DNA from: Acidobacteriaceae bacterium dw_441
GTDB taxonomy: Bacteria > Acidobacteriota > Terriglobia > Terriglobales > Acidobacteriaceae
DNA: 64,000 nt
Assembly (NCBI GenBank): GCA_018449715.1
Contig: JAAVVA010000001.1
Location: 744,001 to 808,000, forward strand
Direction of reading: 5' to 3'
Shown: positions 45,604 through 52,552 of the stretch, piece by piece
How the letters are laid out: every line of letters begins with the position of its first letter
How positions within the stretch are numbered: the stretch's first letter is position 1
Program-made: the position numbers and the translations under genes
Notes under the pieces: model-generated
What the model was told of the DNA's origin: nothing
The model's input: only the letters and a program-made list of their open reading frames with translations
The model's database searches: none

Positions 45604-45637
45604 CATTAATGATAATGTAGTATTATTATCATTAATG
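45604..45637. promoter_or_regulatory. Fur-box-like palindrome with no intact target gene
   Basis: CATTAATGATAAT (45604-45616) and ATTATCATTAATG (45625-45637) form a perfect 13-bp inverted repeat with an 8-base spacer, resembling the GATAATGATAATCATTATC-type sites of Fur family repressors. It lies 98 bp after the frameshifted Fur gene. Downstream there is only an uncharacterised short frame and an antisense LysR fragment, so the gene it once controlled may be lost. Confidence 0.65.
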
Positions 45638-45760
45638 CTATGTTGTTGAGCGCTACTAAGAGTTCCCTTCGGCTTTCCATCTGTGGGCTTTACGAGAGAA
45701 GACAAACAAACATGATCTACGAAGGACGTACTCAGTCGTTTTATGACCTTGACTCTTCAT

Positions 45761-45961
45761 TCACTTCCCGGCACCCGCTTTGGCGGTATTCCGTGTTGAC
45801 CTGTCGAAGAGCTTCACTCCGATACTCTTTTCAAGGGTTGAGACTTTTCGAGTAAGCGATGGTGGGGTAACGCCGAGCTTCTTCGATGCCCGGATGAAGT
45901 TTCCTTCTTGTGCAATCACTACGATCAGGATGTTGATTTCCAGCGGATTCTTCGGCTGCAT
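45761..45961 (-). pseudogene. LysR family regulator, N-terminal fragment
   Basis: 66 residues: MQPKNPLEINILIVVIAQEG, NFIRASKKLGVTPPSLTRKV, STLEKSIGVKLFDRSTRN. This is a LysR helix-turn-helix, cut off after the recognition region and ended by a stop within seven codons. No effector domain follows. It is one of several gene pieces in the 44-46 kb stretch. Confidence 0.65.
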
Positions 45962-46049
45962 GAAGACCTACCTTTTCTGGCAACAATTCCTTCGTTCCAC
46001 GATGGTCCAGTTGGCAATCTATGAAGTCTGAAGTTGTCGTTCAGGGCGC

Positions 46050-46865
46050 TCAGCTGGAGTTCGAATGCTGGTCTCGATTGATGTGGTCGCGTTCCACATC
46101 GTTTGCAAACCGCAATCTGGTCAGGACACGGGTGACTAGACCCACAACTTCAATTTCATCGCGGTATCGCCAGTTTCTCTGAGCTAGTTTTGCCAGGGCT
46201 GAAGGGACGAGGGCCAGATGCTCATGTTGTTGATCCAACTGGCACCAGCCGCAGTGAAATCCTTCGTGAGATCTAAGAAAGTAGATCGGTCGCTCCGTTA
46301 CGGAGTGGTAAACCTTTGAGGTATCGATGGTGCGAACAGCTCGGTCAATTTCCAGAACCGCTCCGGGGTAGACGACACCCAGCAGAGTAAGGTCGTTGGC
46401 TCCCAGAACTCCATAGAGCCGGTCGGCGGGCCGTCGCTTCCGATCTGAATGGGACTCATCCGAAGAGGATGCCGCAGGGGAGGGAAGAAGTGTGGTTTCG
46501 GGGAAATATGCCAGCCAGCTCTCAGGAGGAAGGAGGTAATCGGCTGCGGGCTCTGTTAGTGCTTTGAGTACCGCAGCCGGTAGTTCCGGGAGATGTGCGT
46601 GTAGCGCCTGGGATACTTCTGCGGCAGAAATGTATTCGTCCGTCAGTTCTTCATTGCTGACTTTGTAGACTTCCTTCAACGTCTCGAAGGTTTGGTGGGG
46701 GATGGAGTGCTGCTCTCTCTCAAGTCTGCCGATCCAACTCGCAGAGACTCTGCGTGAGGCGTCCCCATATCTCTCTGCCACTGCAACCGTAAGGCTTTCT
46801 ACCTGCCGGAGAGAAAGCCCGCGTTGGAGGCGAATGATTCTCAGCTTGCGCCCAATGTCGCTCAT
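46050..46865 (-). CDS. XRE family regulator with a C-terminal sensor-like domain
   Basis: 271 residues. The N-terminal helix-turn-helix is MSDIGRKLRIIRLQRGLSLR, with SASWIGRLEREQHSIPHQTF as the recognition part. After a linker, about residues 150-250 form an unassigned domain (YGVLGANDLTLLGVVYPGAV, RPIYFLRSHEGFHCGWCQL, HLALVPSALAKL) resembling the S24-like/peptidase-type C-terminal domains of long XRE regulators, without visible catalytic residues. No clear target; the 302 bp upstream to 47167 holds no recognised gene. Confidence 0.75.
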   Translation of the reverse strand: MSDIGRKLRIIRLQRGLSLRQVESLTVAVAERYGDASRRVSASWIGRLEREQHSIPHQTFETLKEVYKVSNEELTDEYISAAEVSQALHAHLPELPAAVLKALTEPAADYLLPPESWLAYFPETTLLPSPAASSSDESHSDRKRRPADRLYGVLGANDLTLLGVVYPGAVLEIDRAVRTIDTSKVYHSVTERPIYFLRSHEGFHCGWCQLDQQHEHLALVPSALAKLAQRNWRYRDEIEVVGLVTRVLTRLRFANDVERDHINRDQHSNSS

Positions 46866-47167
46866 CAGGGAACCTCTGCCAGATCCTTGACTCTGGGAAG
46901 CTGAATCTCACTCCGCTTCTTGCATGGGAGACGATACTGCTTCTAAGTGGTCGGGGCATCGGACTTCGCTGGATTTGTTTGGTGTTGATCGGGCCCACCC
47001 TACGCATGTCCTATGGCAAGCCGCATGCCATTTGCAAGTAGCAGATTAGAAAAGGCCAGCGGGGAGACGCCGCTAACCAAATCCTGCGATTTCGCAGAAT
47101 CTGGCGAATTTTAGGGATAGAAGGCAATTGGCGGCTGCTTGAGTGTGTCGATTCTGCCAGCGCAGTT
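46866..47167. other. Intergenic region, no gene recognised
   Basis: 302 bp between the XRE regulator and the PIN toxin gene. Short antisense frames only. The promoter of the XRE gene should lie here; no operator-like repeat was found. Confidence 0.35.
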
Positions 47168-47740
47168 CTAAGCAGCGTAGAAGAGGACCTTGCCATGGGG
47201 TTCGAGCTGCGACAGCAAGTCGAAGTCCGAGATGTTTCGCGTGAGAACGGTGAGTCCCGACTTGGCTGCCGACAGGAAGATCAGGGCGTCGTTGAATACC
47301 TTCCTTTGTTCGGCCTTGCCATATTGCTGGAGTCTTGCCAGCATTCCGGCGAGGATGCCGGCCTCCCGCCAAATCTCACGGTCCGGAGTCACGATGCGGT
47401 GACTCGGTCGGCGTTCGATTGTGGCGAACACCTGATGAAGTGCCTGCGCTGTATCAGGATGAACAGGATTGAGCAGGCCGGCAAGGGCTGACAGCTCCGC
47501 TTCGGTCACGGAAGAGTGCCAGAGATATGGAGAGCGCAGAAGCAACTCCACGTCTCTCGGTAGCTTTCCCTGAAGCTCATCTATATATACAGTCGTGTCG
47601 AGAAGGAGTTTCGGGATTACGTCCGTATCCGTGACGAACGAAAGCGCAGATCGCTCGCGATACTGGAGACGTGTCCGGCGTTCGGATGTCTTGAGCCTTC
47701 GGAGGACGCGCCGAACGTCGGAGCTAGAACTCAAGGTCAA
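47168..47740 (-). CDS. PIN-domain toxin (VapC-like)
   Basis: 190 residues, PIN domain from about residue 45. First acidic motif LLLDTTVYIDEL, Glu in SSVTEAELSAL, and the C-terminal pair FNDALIFLSAAKSG and LTRNISDFDLL. VapC-type toxins cleave RNA at the active-site Asp/Glu cluster. The roughly 45-residue basic N-terminal extension (VRRVLRRLKTSERRTRLQYR) is longer than usual. It starts at TTG 47740 and overlaps the antitoxin gene by 17 bases, a typical coupled toxin-antitoxin layout. Confidence 0.8.
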   Translation of the reverse strand: MTLSSSSDVRRVLRRLKTSERRTRLQYRERSALSFVTDTDVIPKLLLDTTVYIDELQGKLPRDVELLLRSPYLWHSSVTEAELSALAGLLNPVHPDTAQALHQVFATIERRPSHRIVTPDREIWREAGILAGMLARLQQYGKAEQRKVFNDALIFLSAAKSGLTVLTRNISDFDLLSQLEPHGKVLFYAA

Positions 47741-48071
47741 GCTCTGGGCTCACGGTACCCCTTTGAGAAAGCAGCCATTGTCCGTAATCGTCAGATAAAG
47801 CGAGGTTTGCGAGCGCGGCTTCAAGCAACTTCGAGTCTGACGAGATTCCAGTCTTCAGCTTTGCCTGCTCCACCAAGCCCACGGGCATCCGTCCGCGGAG
47901 TACATGGGTCCGTGAGCCAGCGAGAAGGCCACGCTCCTCTGCGAGCGTCAAAACCTCACTTAGGGAACCTTGCGCTGAATCTTTGGCTGAAATGCGCCGC
48001 ACACGATCTCCGGATTTTCGTGTGGCCTTGATTGCTTCACGCTGCGTCGGAATTGTGGCGATCTTGGACAT
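47724..48071 (-). CDS. Antitoxin of the PIN toxin module
   Basis: 115 residues, directly upstream of and overlapping the PIN toxin. Basic N-terminus (ATIPTQREAIKATRKSGDRV), then SLSEVLTLAEERGLLAGSRT and GLVEQAKLKTGISSDSKLLE. It has no textbook AbrB or RHH signature that I can name; the assignment rests on size, order and overlap. A 14-bp palindrome 26 bases upstream is a likely autoregulatory operator. Confidence 0.65.
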   Translation of the reverse strand: MSKIATIPTQREAIKATRKSGDRVRRISAKDSAQGSLSEVLTLAEERGLLAGSRTHVLRGRMPVGLVEQAKLKTGISSDSKLLEAALANLALSDDYGQWLLSQRGTVSPELDLEF

Positions 48072-48096
48072 AGTCCGTACCTCTTACCTTCCAATG

Positions 48097-48110
48097 TAGC
48101 ACATGTGCTA
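48097..48110 (-). promoter_or_regulatory. Palindromic operator of the toxin-antitoxin genes
   Basis: TAGCACATGTGCTA is a perfect 14-bp palindrome, 26-39 bases before the antitoxin start. AATGTAG (48093-48099) and CTACATT (48121-48127) form a wider inverted repeat around it. Toxin-antitoxin operons are usually repressed by the antitoxin at such sites. Confidence 0.55.
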
Positions 48111-48120
48111 GCCATTTGTA

Positions 48121-48414
48121 CTACATTAGGAACTCTTTTCGGGAAGGCTGTTTGGGAAGCTTCTCGGCATACGTCCAAAATTGGCCGATAGACATGCCAA
48201 AGTAGCTGCTGATCGCTGCCATTACATCGCAACTGACATTAGCGCGCCCTCGTTCGATCTTGCCCAGATAATAAGTGCTGTATCCAAGTGCCTCAGCCAA
48301 GAGCACCTGGGAAAGCTGTTTTGCAGTTCGCATCTCAGTTACAGCGCGACCAAACACCTCATTCGGCGTCTTTGATTTTCGTTTAACGTCGGCTCCGATA
48401 GGCTTGGTCACCAA
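48121..48414 (-). CDS. Small XRE family regulator (paralogue 1)
   Basis: 97 residues: TPNEVFGRAVTEMRTAKQLS, QVLLAEALGYSTYYLGKIER, GRANVSCDVMAAISSYFGMS. Full helix-turn-helix of the XRE/Cro type with little else. It starts at TTG 48414 or GTG 48411. It is a paralogue of the next gene (shared TPxEVFGxxxTxxR, YFGM and FWxxAE). A palindrome at 48447-48460 lies 33 bases upstream. Confidence 0.75.
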   Translation of the reverse strand: MVTKPIGADVKRKSKTPNEVFGRAVTEMRTAKQLSQVLLAEALGYSTYYLGKIERGRANVSCDVMAAISSYFGMSIGQFWTYAEKLPKQPSRKEFLM

Positions 48415-48446
48415 GCCATCCTCGAAGACATCGGCTTACCAAACTA

Positions 48447-48460
48447 GAAACTATAGTTGC
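48447..48460. promoter_or_regulatory. Operator-like palindrome, copy 1
   Basis: GAAACTATAGTTGC, sharing the AACTATAGTT core with two sites at 48811 and 48840. It sits in front of XRE paralogue 1. Confidence 0.55.
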
Positions 48461-48484
48461 CTATATGGAGTACGCTCAAAACGG

Positions 48485-48775
48485 CTATGGCGTATGCGCT
48501 AGAGATGTAGGGCCAGTGAGTTGTTCTGCGAACGCCCAGAATTTGGTCATCGGAAGCATCCCGAAGTAGTCAATGATGGCATACATCAGGTCAAAGGTAA
48601 GGTTCTCTTTGCCTTGTTCGATATTGCGGAGATGAAACTCCTCGCATCCGACTCGTGAGGCAACTGTGGCCTGAGATTCGCCTCTATTCAGACGAAGTTT
48701 GGTGATCGTCGCGCCAAAGACTTCCTTTGGCGTTCCAGATCTCCTCGGGTTGCCAGTTCCAACAGGTCGAGCCAC
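48485..48775 (-). CDS. Small XRE family regulator (paralogue 2)
   Basis: 96 residues from GTG 48775: TPKEVFGATITKLRLNRGES, QATVASRVGCEEFHLRNIEQ, GKENLTFDLMYAIIDYFGML. Same fold and length as paralogue 1, about 40 percent alike by eye. Its promoter region holds two of the AACTATAGTT palindromes plus another inverted repeat. Two neighbouring small repressors with shared operators suggest mutual or joint control, as in phage or conjugative-element switches. Confidence 0.75.
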   Translation of the reverse strand: MARPVGTGNPRRSGTPKEVFGATITKLRLNRGESQATVASRVGCEEFHLRNIEQGKENLTFDLMYAIIDYFGMLPMTKFWAFAEQLTGPTSLAHTP

Positions 48776-48791
48776 AAACTAATCGTGGCTC

Positions 48792-48853
48792 GCTATTTCG
48801 AATTGAAATAGCAACTATAGTTTTGTATACTCACGATCAGCAACTATAGTTGC
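48792..48853. promoter_or_regulatory. Operator cluster between XRE paralogue 2 and the divergent gene
   Basis: Three inverted repeats in 62 bp: GCTATTTC (48792-48799)/GAAATAGC (48805-48812); GCAACTATAGTTTT (48811-48824); and the perfect palindrome GCAACTATAGTTGC (48840-48853). The last two are centred 29 bp apart, close to three helical turns. The cluster lies between the minus-strand XRE gene and the plus-strand frame starting at 48885, so it can control both. Confidence 0.65.
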
Positions 48854-48884
48854 CAATTTCTCGAAGTGCCTGGGGGGCAAAGTG

Positions 48885-49097
48885 ATGTCCGAAGCGGCAA
48901 CTTATTTCCCGACAAGCACGGATGTTCGCGCTCCAGCACAGGATGTTGCGCAGTCTTCGGATCGCGCGAATGTCGAAGTCCGCTCTGGAAGTCGGTTGGC
49001 CGATTCGGGTACCGGCGCAGGCTTTTCGCAGAGTTCGACCAGGCCAAGGCGGTGCTGTTGCCATGAGTATGGAGCCGCTGTTCGAGCAAATCTCTAG
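48885..49097 (+). CDS. Possible small protein before the coiled-coil membrane protein
   Basis: 70 residues from ATG 48885 (MSEAATYFPTSTDVRAPAQD onward), with GGGGGGC upstream and sitting right after the operator cluster. It is Ser/Ala/Arg rich with no recognised domain; the last 12 codons overlap the next gene. A competing longer frame from 48922 would extend the next gene, so only one of the two readings can be right. Weak support. Confidence 0.35.
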   Translation: MSEAATYFPTSTDVRAPAQDVAQSSDRANVEVRSGSRLADSGTGAGFSQSSTRPRRCCCHEYGAAVRANL

Positions 49098-49881
49098 TGA
49101 CGCGGGCGAGCCTACGCTCTTTGACAGGCTCGCTCGCCTGGTTCCGGCAGAGCGGCAGGCGGAATACTATCGCGTGCTCGCGCATACACGAACTTTAAAC
49201 CCGGATGATGAAATGCTGCGCATTCTGGAAGCGATGGGTATTATGACCTTGCTCACGCGTGAAACTCCTCAGCAGATCGCGGCGGAACGTGTCCGGTTCG
49301 CGGAACTGCTGGAAGCGACTCTAAGCAAAGTGGAAAGAGCGCAAACCAGCACATCTGAGTATATTTCTGCATTGGAAAAACGAGTGTCCGACCTGCCTTC
49401 TAAATTGCGAGCAGGTCTTGATCCCGGCAAAATCGCCGAGCTGCTAGGAGAGAGCCTTCGCCAGAATTTTATTGCTATCGGGCTTCCAAATACTGTTCAC
49501 GCTTTGCACGCGGCAATAGATGAAATGGCACAGGTGCAAAAGAACCTATCGGATGTACTCTCCCGTGTCGCTCATCCTGATAACGGAGTTGTTGTGCAGG
49601 TAAGACATACGAACAATGCTTTGAGCAGGGAACTGGAAACCCGCGCGCACAAGATCGATGCGCTTCTTTTCCATCTAACCCGTCATCTGGTGCGTGTCTG
49701 GGTGCCCACCATCGCCACAGCTGCTTTTGCCCTCGGCTGTATCGTTGGGATCGCGGTGGAGAGTAAACATCCAGTTCTTCCATTCGCGCAAGTGAAAATA
49801 CAGCCGCCGAATCCTCCAGTGCATCTCTTATCCACACCCCTTCCAGAGGGCCACAAGATAAGCAAGCACCACGCAAAATGA
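49063..49881 (+). CDS. Coiled-coil protein with C-terminal membrane helix, possible conjugation accessory
   Basis: 272 residues from MSMEPLFEQ (49063), chosen over 48922 because the first 47 codons of the longer frame are basic and featureless. The protein is largely helical (LARLVPAERQAEYYRVLAHT, ERVRFAELLEATLSKVERAQ, VHALHAAIDEMAQVQKNLSD), with one hydrophobic helix near the end (VWVPTIATAAFALGCIVGIA) and a short Pro-rich tail. No enzyme motif. Proteins of this shape occur beside MobF relaxases in Acidobacteriota elements, and a relaxase remnant lies at 58881. The role is inferred. Confidence 0.55.
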   Translation: MSMEPLFEQISSDAGEPTLFDRLARLVPAERQAEYYRVLAHTRTLNPDDEMLRILEAMGIMTLLTRETPQQIAAERVRFAELLEATLSKVERAQTSTSEYISALEKRVSDLPSKLRAGLDPGKIAELLGESLRQNFIAIGLPNTVHALHAAIDEMAQVQKNLSDVLSRVAHPDNGVVVQVRHTNNALSRELETRAHKIDALLFHLTRHLVRVWVPTIATAAFALGCIVGIAVESKHPVLPFAQVKIQPPNPPVHLLSTPLPEGHKISKHHAK

Positions 49882-50151
49882 AGCGAATATGATCCGTTCG
49901 CGTTTATCAGCTTCACTTGTCCTCTACAGTCTCAGGGAAGGAAATGTGGGATGGACTAGGCCAGAAAAGGATCGTCAATCATGAGTACAGGGATCTCTAT
50001 ACCCTTCGTACTTGCTCTGTAGAATCAGTAGACGGTCATAGATCGCGTCAATGGAATTCGGCATTGTGACATTCCGAAGTTCCTTTAAAATCGCTTGCCG
50101 CTGGCTTTGCCATACGCGGACCTCTTCTCAAATTGAATGGACTGCATAAAC

Positions 50152-50757
50152 TCAATGAAAGTGATAGGCCACCCCAAAGCTCAGCACGCGAGGCGTCAAT
50201 CCGTTCGGCGGAAAGCTATGCCACTGCTGTAACTCATAATCCGCTCGTAGATTGATCGAAGGCGTCAGGTGGTAGTCCGCTCCGAAGCCGCCTCCCCAAA
50301 TGGTATAGGCGAGGTTGGCCACCGGGCCGTCTTCCGGATGACGTGGGGATGGGGGAAACTGAAAGACGCCGCGCCCGACCATGAGCTTCGCATATGGAGC
50401 CAATCGACCGAAGTGAAGGACATAACGGGGACCGATCTCATAGGTCCGTTCGTAGATGTTTTCTTTGCCATCCGGATCGTTGAGCTGGTGGAAGGAAGCT
50501 TCAACGCCCCAGTGATAGCGGAAATCGAAGGTCGCGTATGCGCCGATGCCGCGAAGGGTGTTGGGACCATAGTCGGGGCTGGCGAGATTAAACAAGCCGC
50601 CGACTTGTAGATCTCCAGCCTTGGACGCGGTGGGCCTGGCTTGGCCGGAGAGGGTAGTGGTGAAATTGAGACCGACGATGGCAACGGCCAGTGCAAGAAG
50701 AACAGCCCTTGCTGGACGCTGTCGGACGATTGAATATTGCAACAGCTTAAGCTCCAA
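50152..50757 (-). CDS. Outer-membrane beta-barrel protein
   Basis: 201 residues with an N-terminal hydrophobic signal (VLLALAVAIVGLNFTTTLSG then QA), followed by alternating aromatic/polar strands (GAYATFDFRYHWGVEASFHQ, YEIGPRYVLHFGRLAPYAKL, GFGADYHLTPSINLRADYEL) and the ending VLSFGVAYHFH, typical of 8-stranded porin-like barrels. No ATG start is present; TTG 50757 or an internal start is used. Function unknown; small barrels of this kind are structural or adhesion related. Confidence 0.75.
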   Translation of the reverse strand: MELKLLQYSIVRQRPARAVLLALAVAIVGLNFTTTLSGQARPTASKAGDLQVGGLFNLASPDYGPNTLRGIGAYATFDFRYHWGVEASFHQLNDPDGKENIYERTYEIGPRYVLHFGRLAPYAKLMVGRGVFQFPPSPRHPEDGPVANLAYTIWGGGFGADYHLTPSINLRADYELQQWHSFPPNGLTPRVLSFGVAYHFH

Positions 50758-51241
50758 AGCGGGGAACCCCAGATTCAGGATATGCGCTTCTACTCCTCCA
50801 AAACTCGATCAGGGCGTCTCTGTTGGACGCTGAAGCAATTTCATAAAGTTCCATCATACCCATCGGGAAGAAGATTGTGGGCCGGAATTTGACGAAAAAC
50901 CCGCCTCGTTCGTGAGCGACATCGAGGCCAAATTCTTGTAATTTTCAATAGCGCGGGTTGCGCAGAGTTGTCTACCGAGAGTAGACACTGCGCGAATAGG
51001 CCCTTAATAAACATGCCTAATCGTAATAGGTAGAGCCTTGTTGTGTTTTCACGACCTGCAATCGTCTTCCCGCTGGCTCGCCCCATGTCCATCTGCGTTG
51101 CGCTCTGCATTATGTGTGCCTCCTACTGCGACGGATTGCAATACATTTTCTGTACTTTGCGGGCAGTGCGAAAAATTAACTTGCCAGATTTTGGGAGAGA
51201 AATGTAGATTGACGTTTGCCATACGATAGAGATGCTATTCA
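50758..51241. other. Intergenic stretch, no gene recognised
   Basis: About 480 bp between the beta-barrel gene and the inverted repeat at 51242. Short frames only, none with motifs or ribosome binding sites. It probably contains promoters in both directions. Confidence 0.35.
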
Positions 51242-51270
51242 TCGTGTACCTATTTGTGATAGGTACACGA
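51242..51270 (+). promoter_or_regulatory. 12-bp perfect inverted repeat upstream of the secreted propeller gene
   Basis: TCGTGTACCTAT (51242-51253), five bases, ATAGGTACACGA (51259-51270). It lies 167 bases before the ATG at 51437 in an AT-rich region. It could be an operator, or a hairpin in a long 5' leader. No family-specific consensus recognised. Confidence 0.5.
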
Positions 51271-51436
51271 GTTTAGACGAGTGATTTCTTATGACGAGAT
51301 CACTATTGAGGGACGTGTGTACTCTAAGTCCCGTTTTGATTTTTCTGCTTCTTGGTTGGTTCTTCCCGGACTGTGTATTCCTGGGCATTCCTTGTCCACG
51401 ACAAGAACGGAATCAAACAGAACTGGAGAACCAAAA

Positions 51437-52426
51437 ATGAAACCAATTCTTTCCATCCGTATCGCCTTCGCGAGAGTAATCGCGTCCACAGGAAAGTCAA
51501 TCGCAATAGCTGCGTTAGCAGCCTTAAGCCTTCCTGCACACGGCCAATACACCATTGCGTGGCAGCCTGCTATCAAACAGCCCGCGCAGATGACCTCAAA
51601 CAGTTCACCCGCAGCAGTAGTCTTCAATAATCAAATATACGTCTATTATTGCGACAAGAATTCCAATCAGATGTTCGCTGCATCAACTCCCGCAGTGGAC
51701 ACGACGTTTTCAGTCTTGGGCTCGACGGGAATTGGTTGTGGAACCGCAAATACTGCAATGAACGCAGCATTTTTTCCCGCAACTGGACAAATCTACATCG
51801 CAAGCAACAATCTGCCCAACGGATGGGTACACTCAGGCGATGGCCTAAATTTTGTTTCTTCACCGATCAACGTAAACGATACGGTCTATGTCGAAGGGAA
51901 GGGTGTTGCCGTCTTCCAAAATCTGCTCTGGATTGCTTATGTAGGGTCTAACGGTCCCTCCGTTGCCTCGTCGCCGGACGGTACAAACTTCACCTATCGC
52001 GGCCAGATCTCTTCACTTATTCCCAACAATCCCTCGAGCTGGCAACCAGGATTTTCGCTGACAGCTAACGACGATGGTTCGGAGCTGTTTGTGACATTTA
52101 CAACTGACACAGCCGGATTTATGAATGTTCAACACAGCACGGATGGAGTCAACTGGAGCACCCAGCCGACTTACACAGACCAGACATTTGGACACGATCC
52201 TTCAATAGTTCAATACCAAAGCGTCATCTGGGTGCTCGGACAGTGCGTCTGCAACGACCATAATATCTGGGGTCGCGGAGCATTAGACGGTGTCAACTTC
52301 ACCGCTCCAGTGCAGTACGGAGCCACCATGAATAACTCTCTGTCAGCAAAGGAGTTTCAAGGTCACTTGTATACGATCTTTCGGTCGAACTTTGGGAACG
52401 ACCTCTGGGCTATGTGGGCTTATTAG
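51437..52426 (+). CDS. Secreted beta-propeller-like protein (sialidase/exo-alpha-type repeats)
   Basis: 329 residues from ATG 51437, chosen because GGAG lies about 8 bases upstream and a signal peptide follows (IAIAALAALSLPAHGQ). The mature part has repeated segments such as SPAAVVFNNQIYVYYCDKNS, VHSGDGLNFVSSP, VASSPDGTNFTYRG and QHSTDGVNWSTQP. Their SxDGxxW/F pattern is that of Asp-box/propeller repeats in sialidases and related folds. No catalytic residues of true sialidases can be assigned. Probably binds or surveys a polymer outside the cell; inference. Confidence 0.65.
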   Translation: MKPILSIRIAFARVIASTGKSIAIAALAALSLPAHGQYTIAWQPAIKQPAQMTSNSSPAAVVFNNQIYVYYCDKNSNQMFAASTPAVDTTFSVLGSTGIGCGTANTAMNAAFFPATGQIYIASNNLPNGWVHSGDGLNFVSSPINVNDTVYVEGKGVAVFQNLLWIAYVGSNGPSVASSPDGTNFTYRGQISSLIPNNPSSWQPGFSLTANDDGSELFVTFTTDTAGFMNVQHSTDGVNWSTQPTYTDQTFGHDPSIVQYQSVIWVLGQCVCNDHNIWGRGALDGVNFTAPVQYGATMNNSLSAKEFQGHLYTIFRSNFGNDLWAMWAY

Positions 52427-52552
52427 CTTAGAGGCAGGCGCTCGCATATCCTGATGCGGGCGCCTGTCAGTTTATTGTTTAGTACGATGTGTTCGTGAGC
52501 CCCATCAAGGACTTCATCGTCGGAGAATCGGTTGTTTAGACAAATTAGCATA

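Noticed and set aside
45640..45855. 71-codon plus-strand frame downstream of the Fur-box palindrome as a Fur-regulated gene
   Set aside because: No motif, basic/aromatic composition, and most of it is antisense to the recognisable LysR fragment; left as a possibility only in the operator entry.
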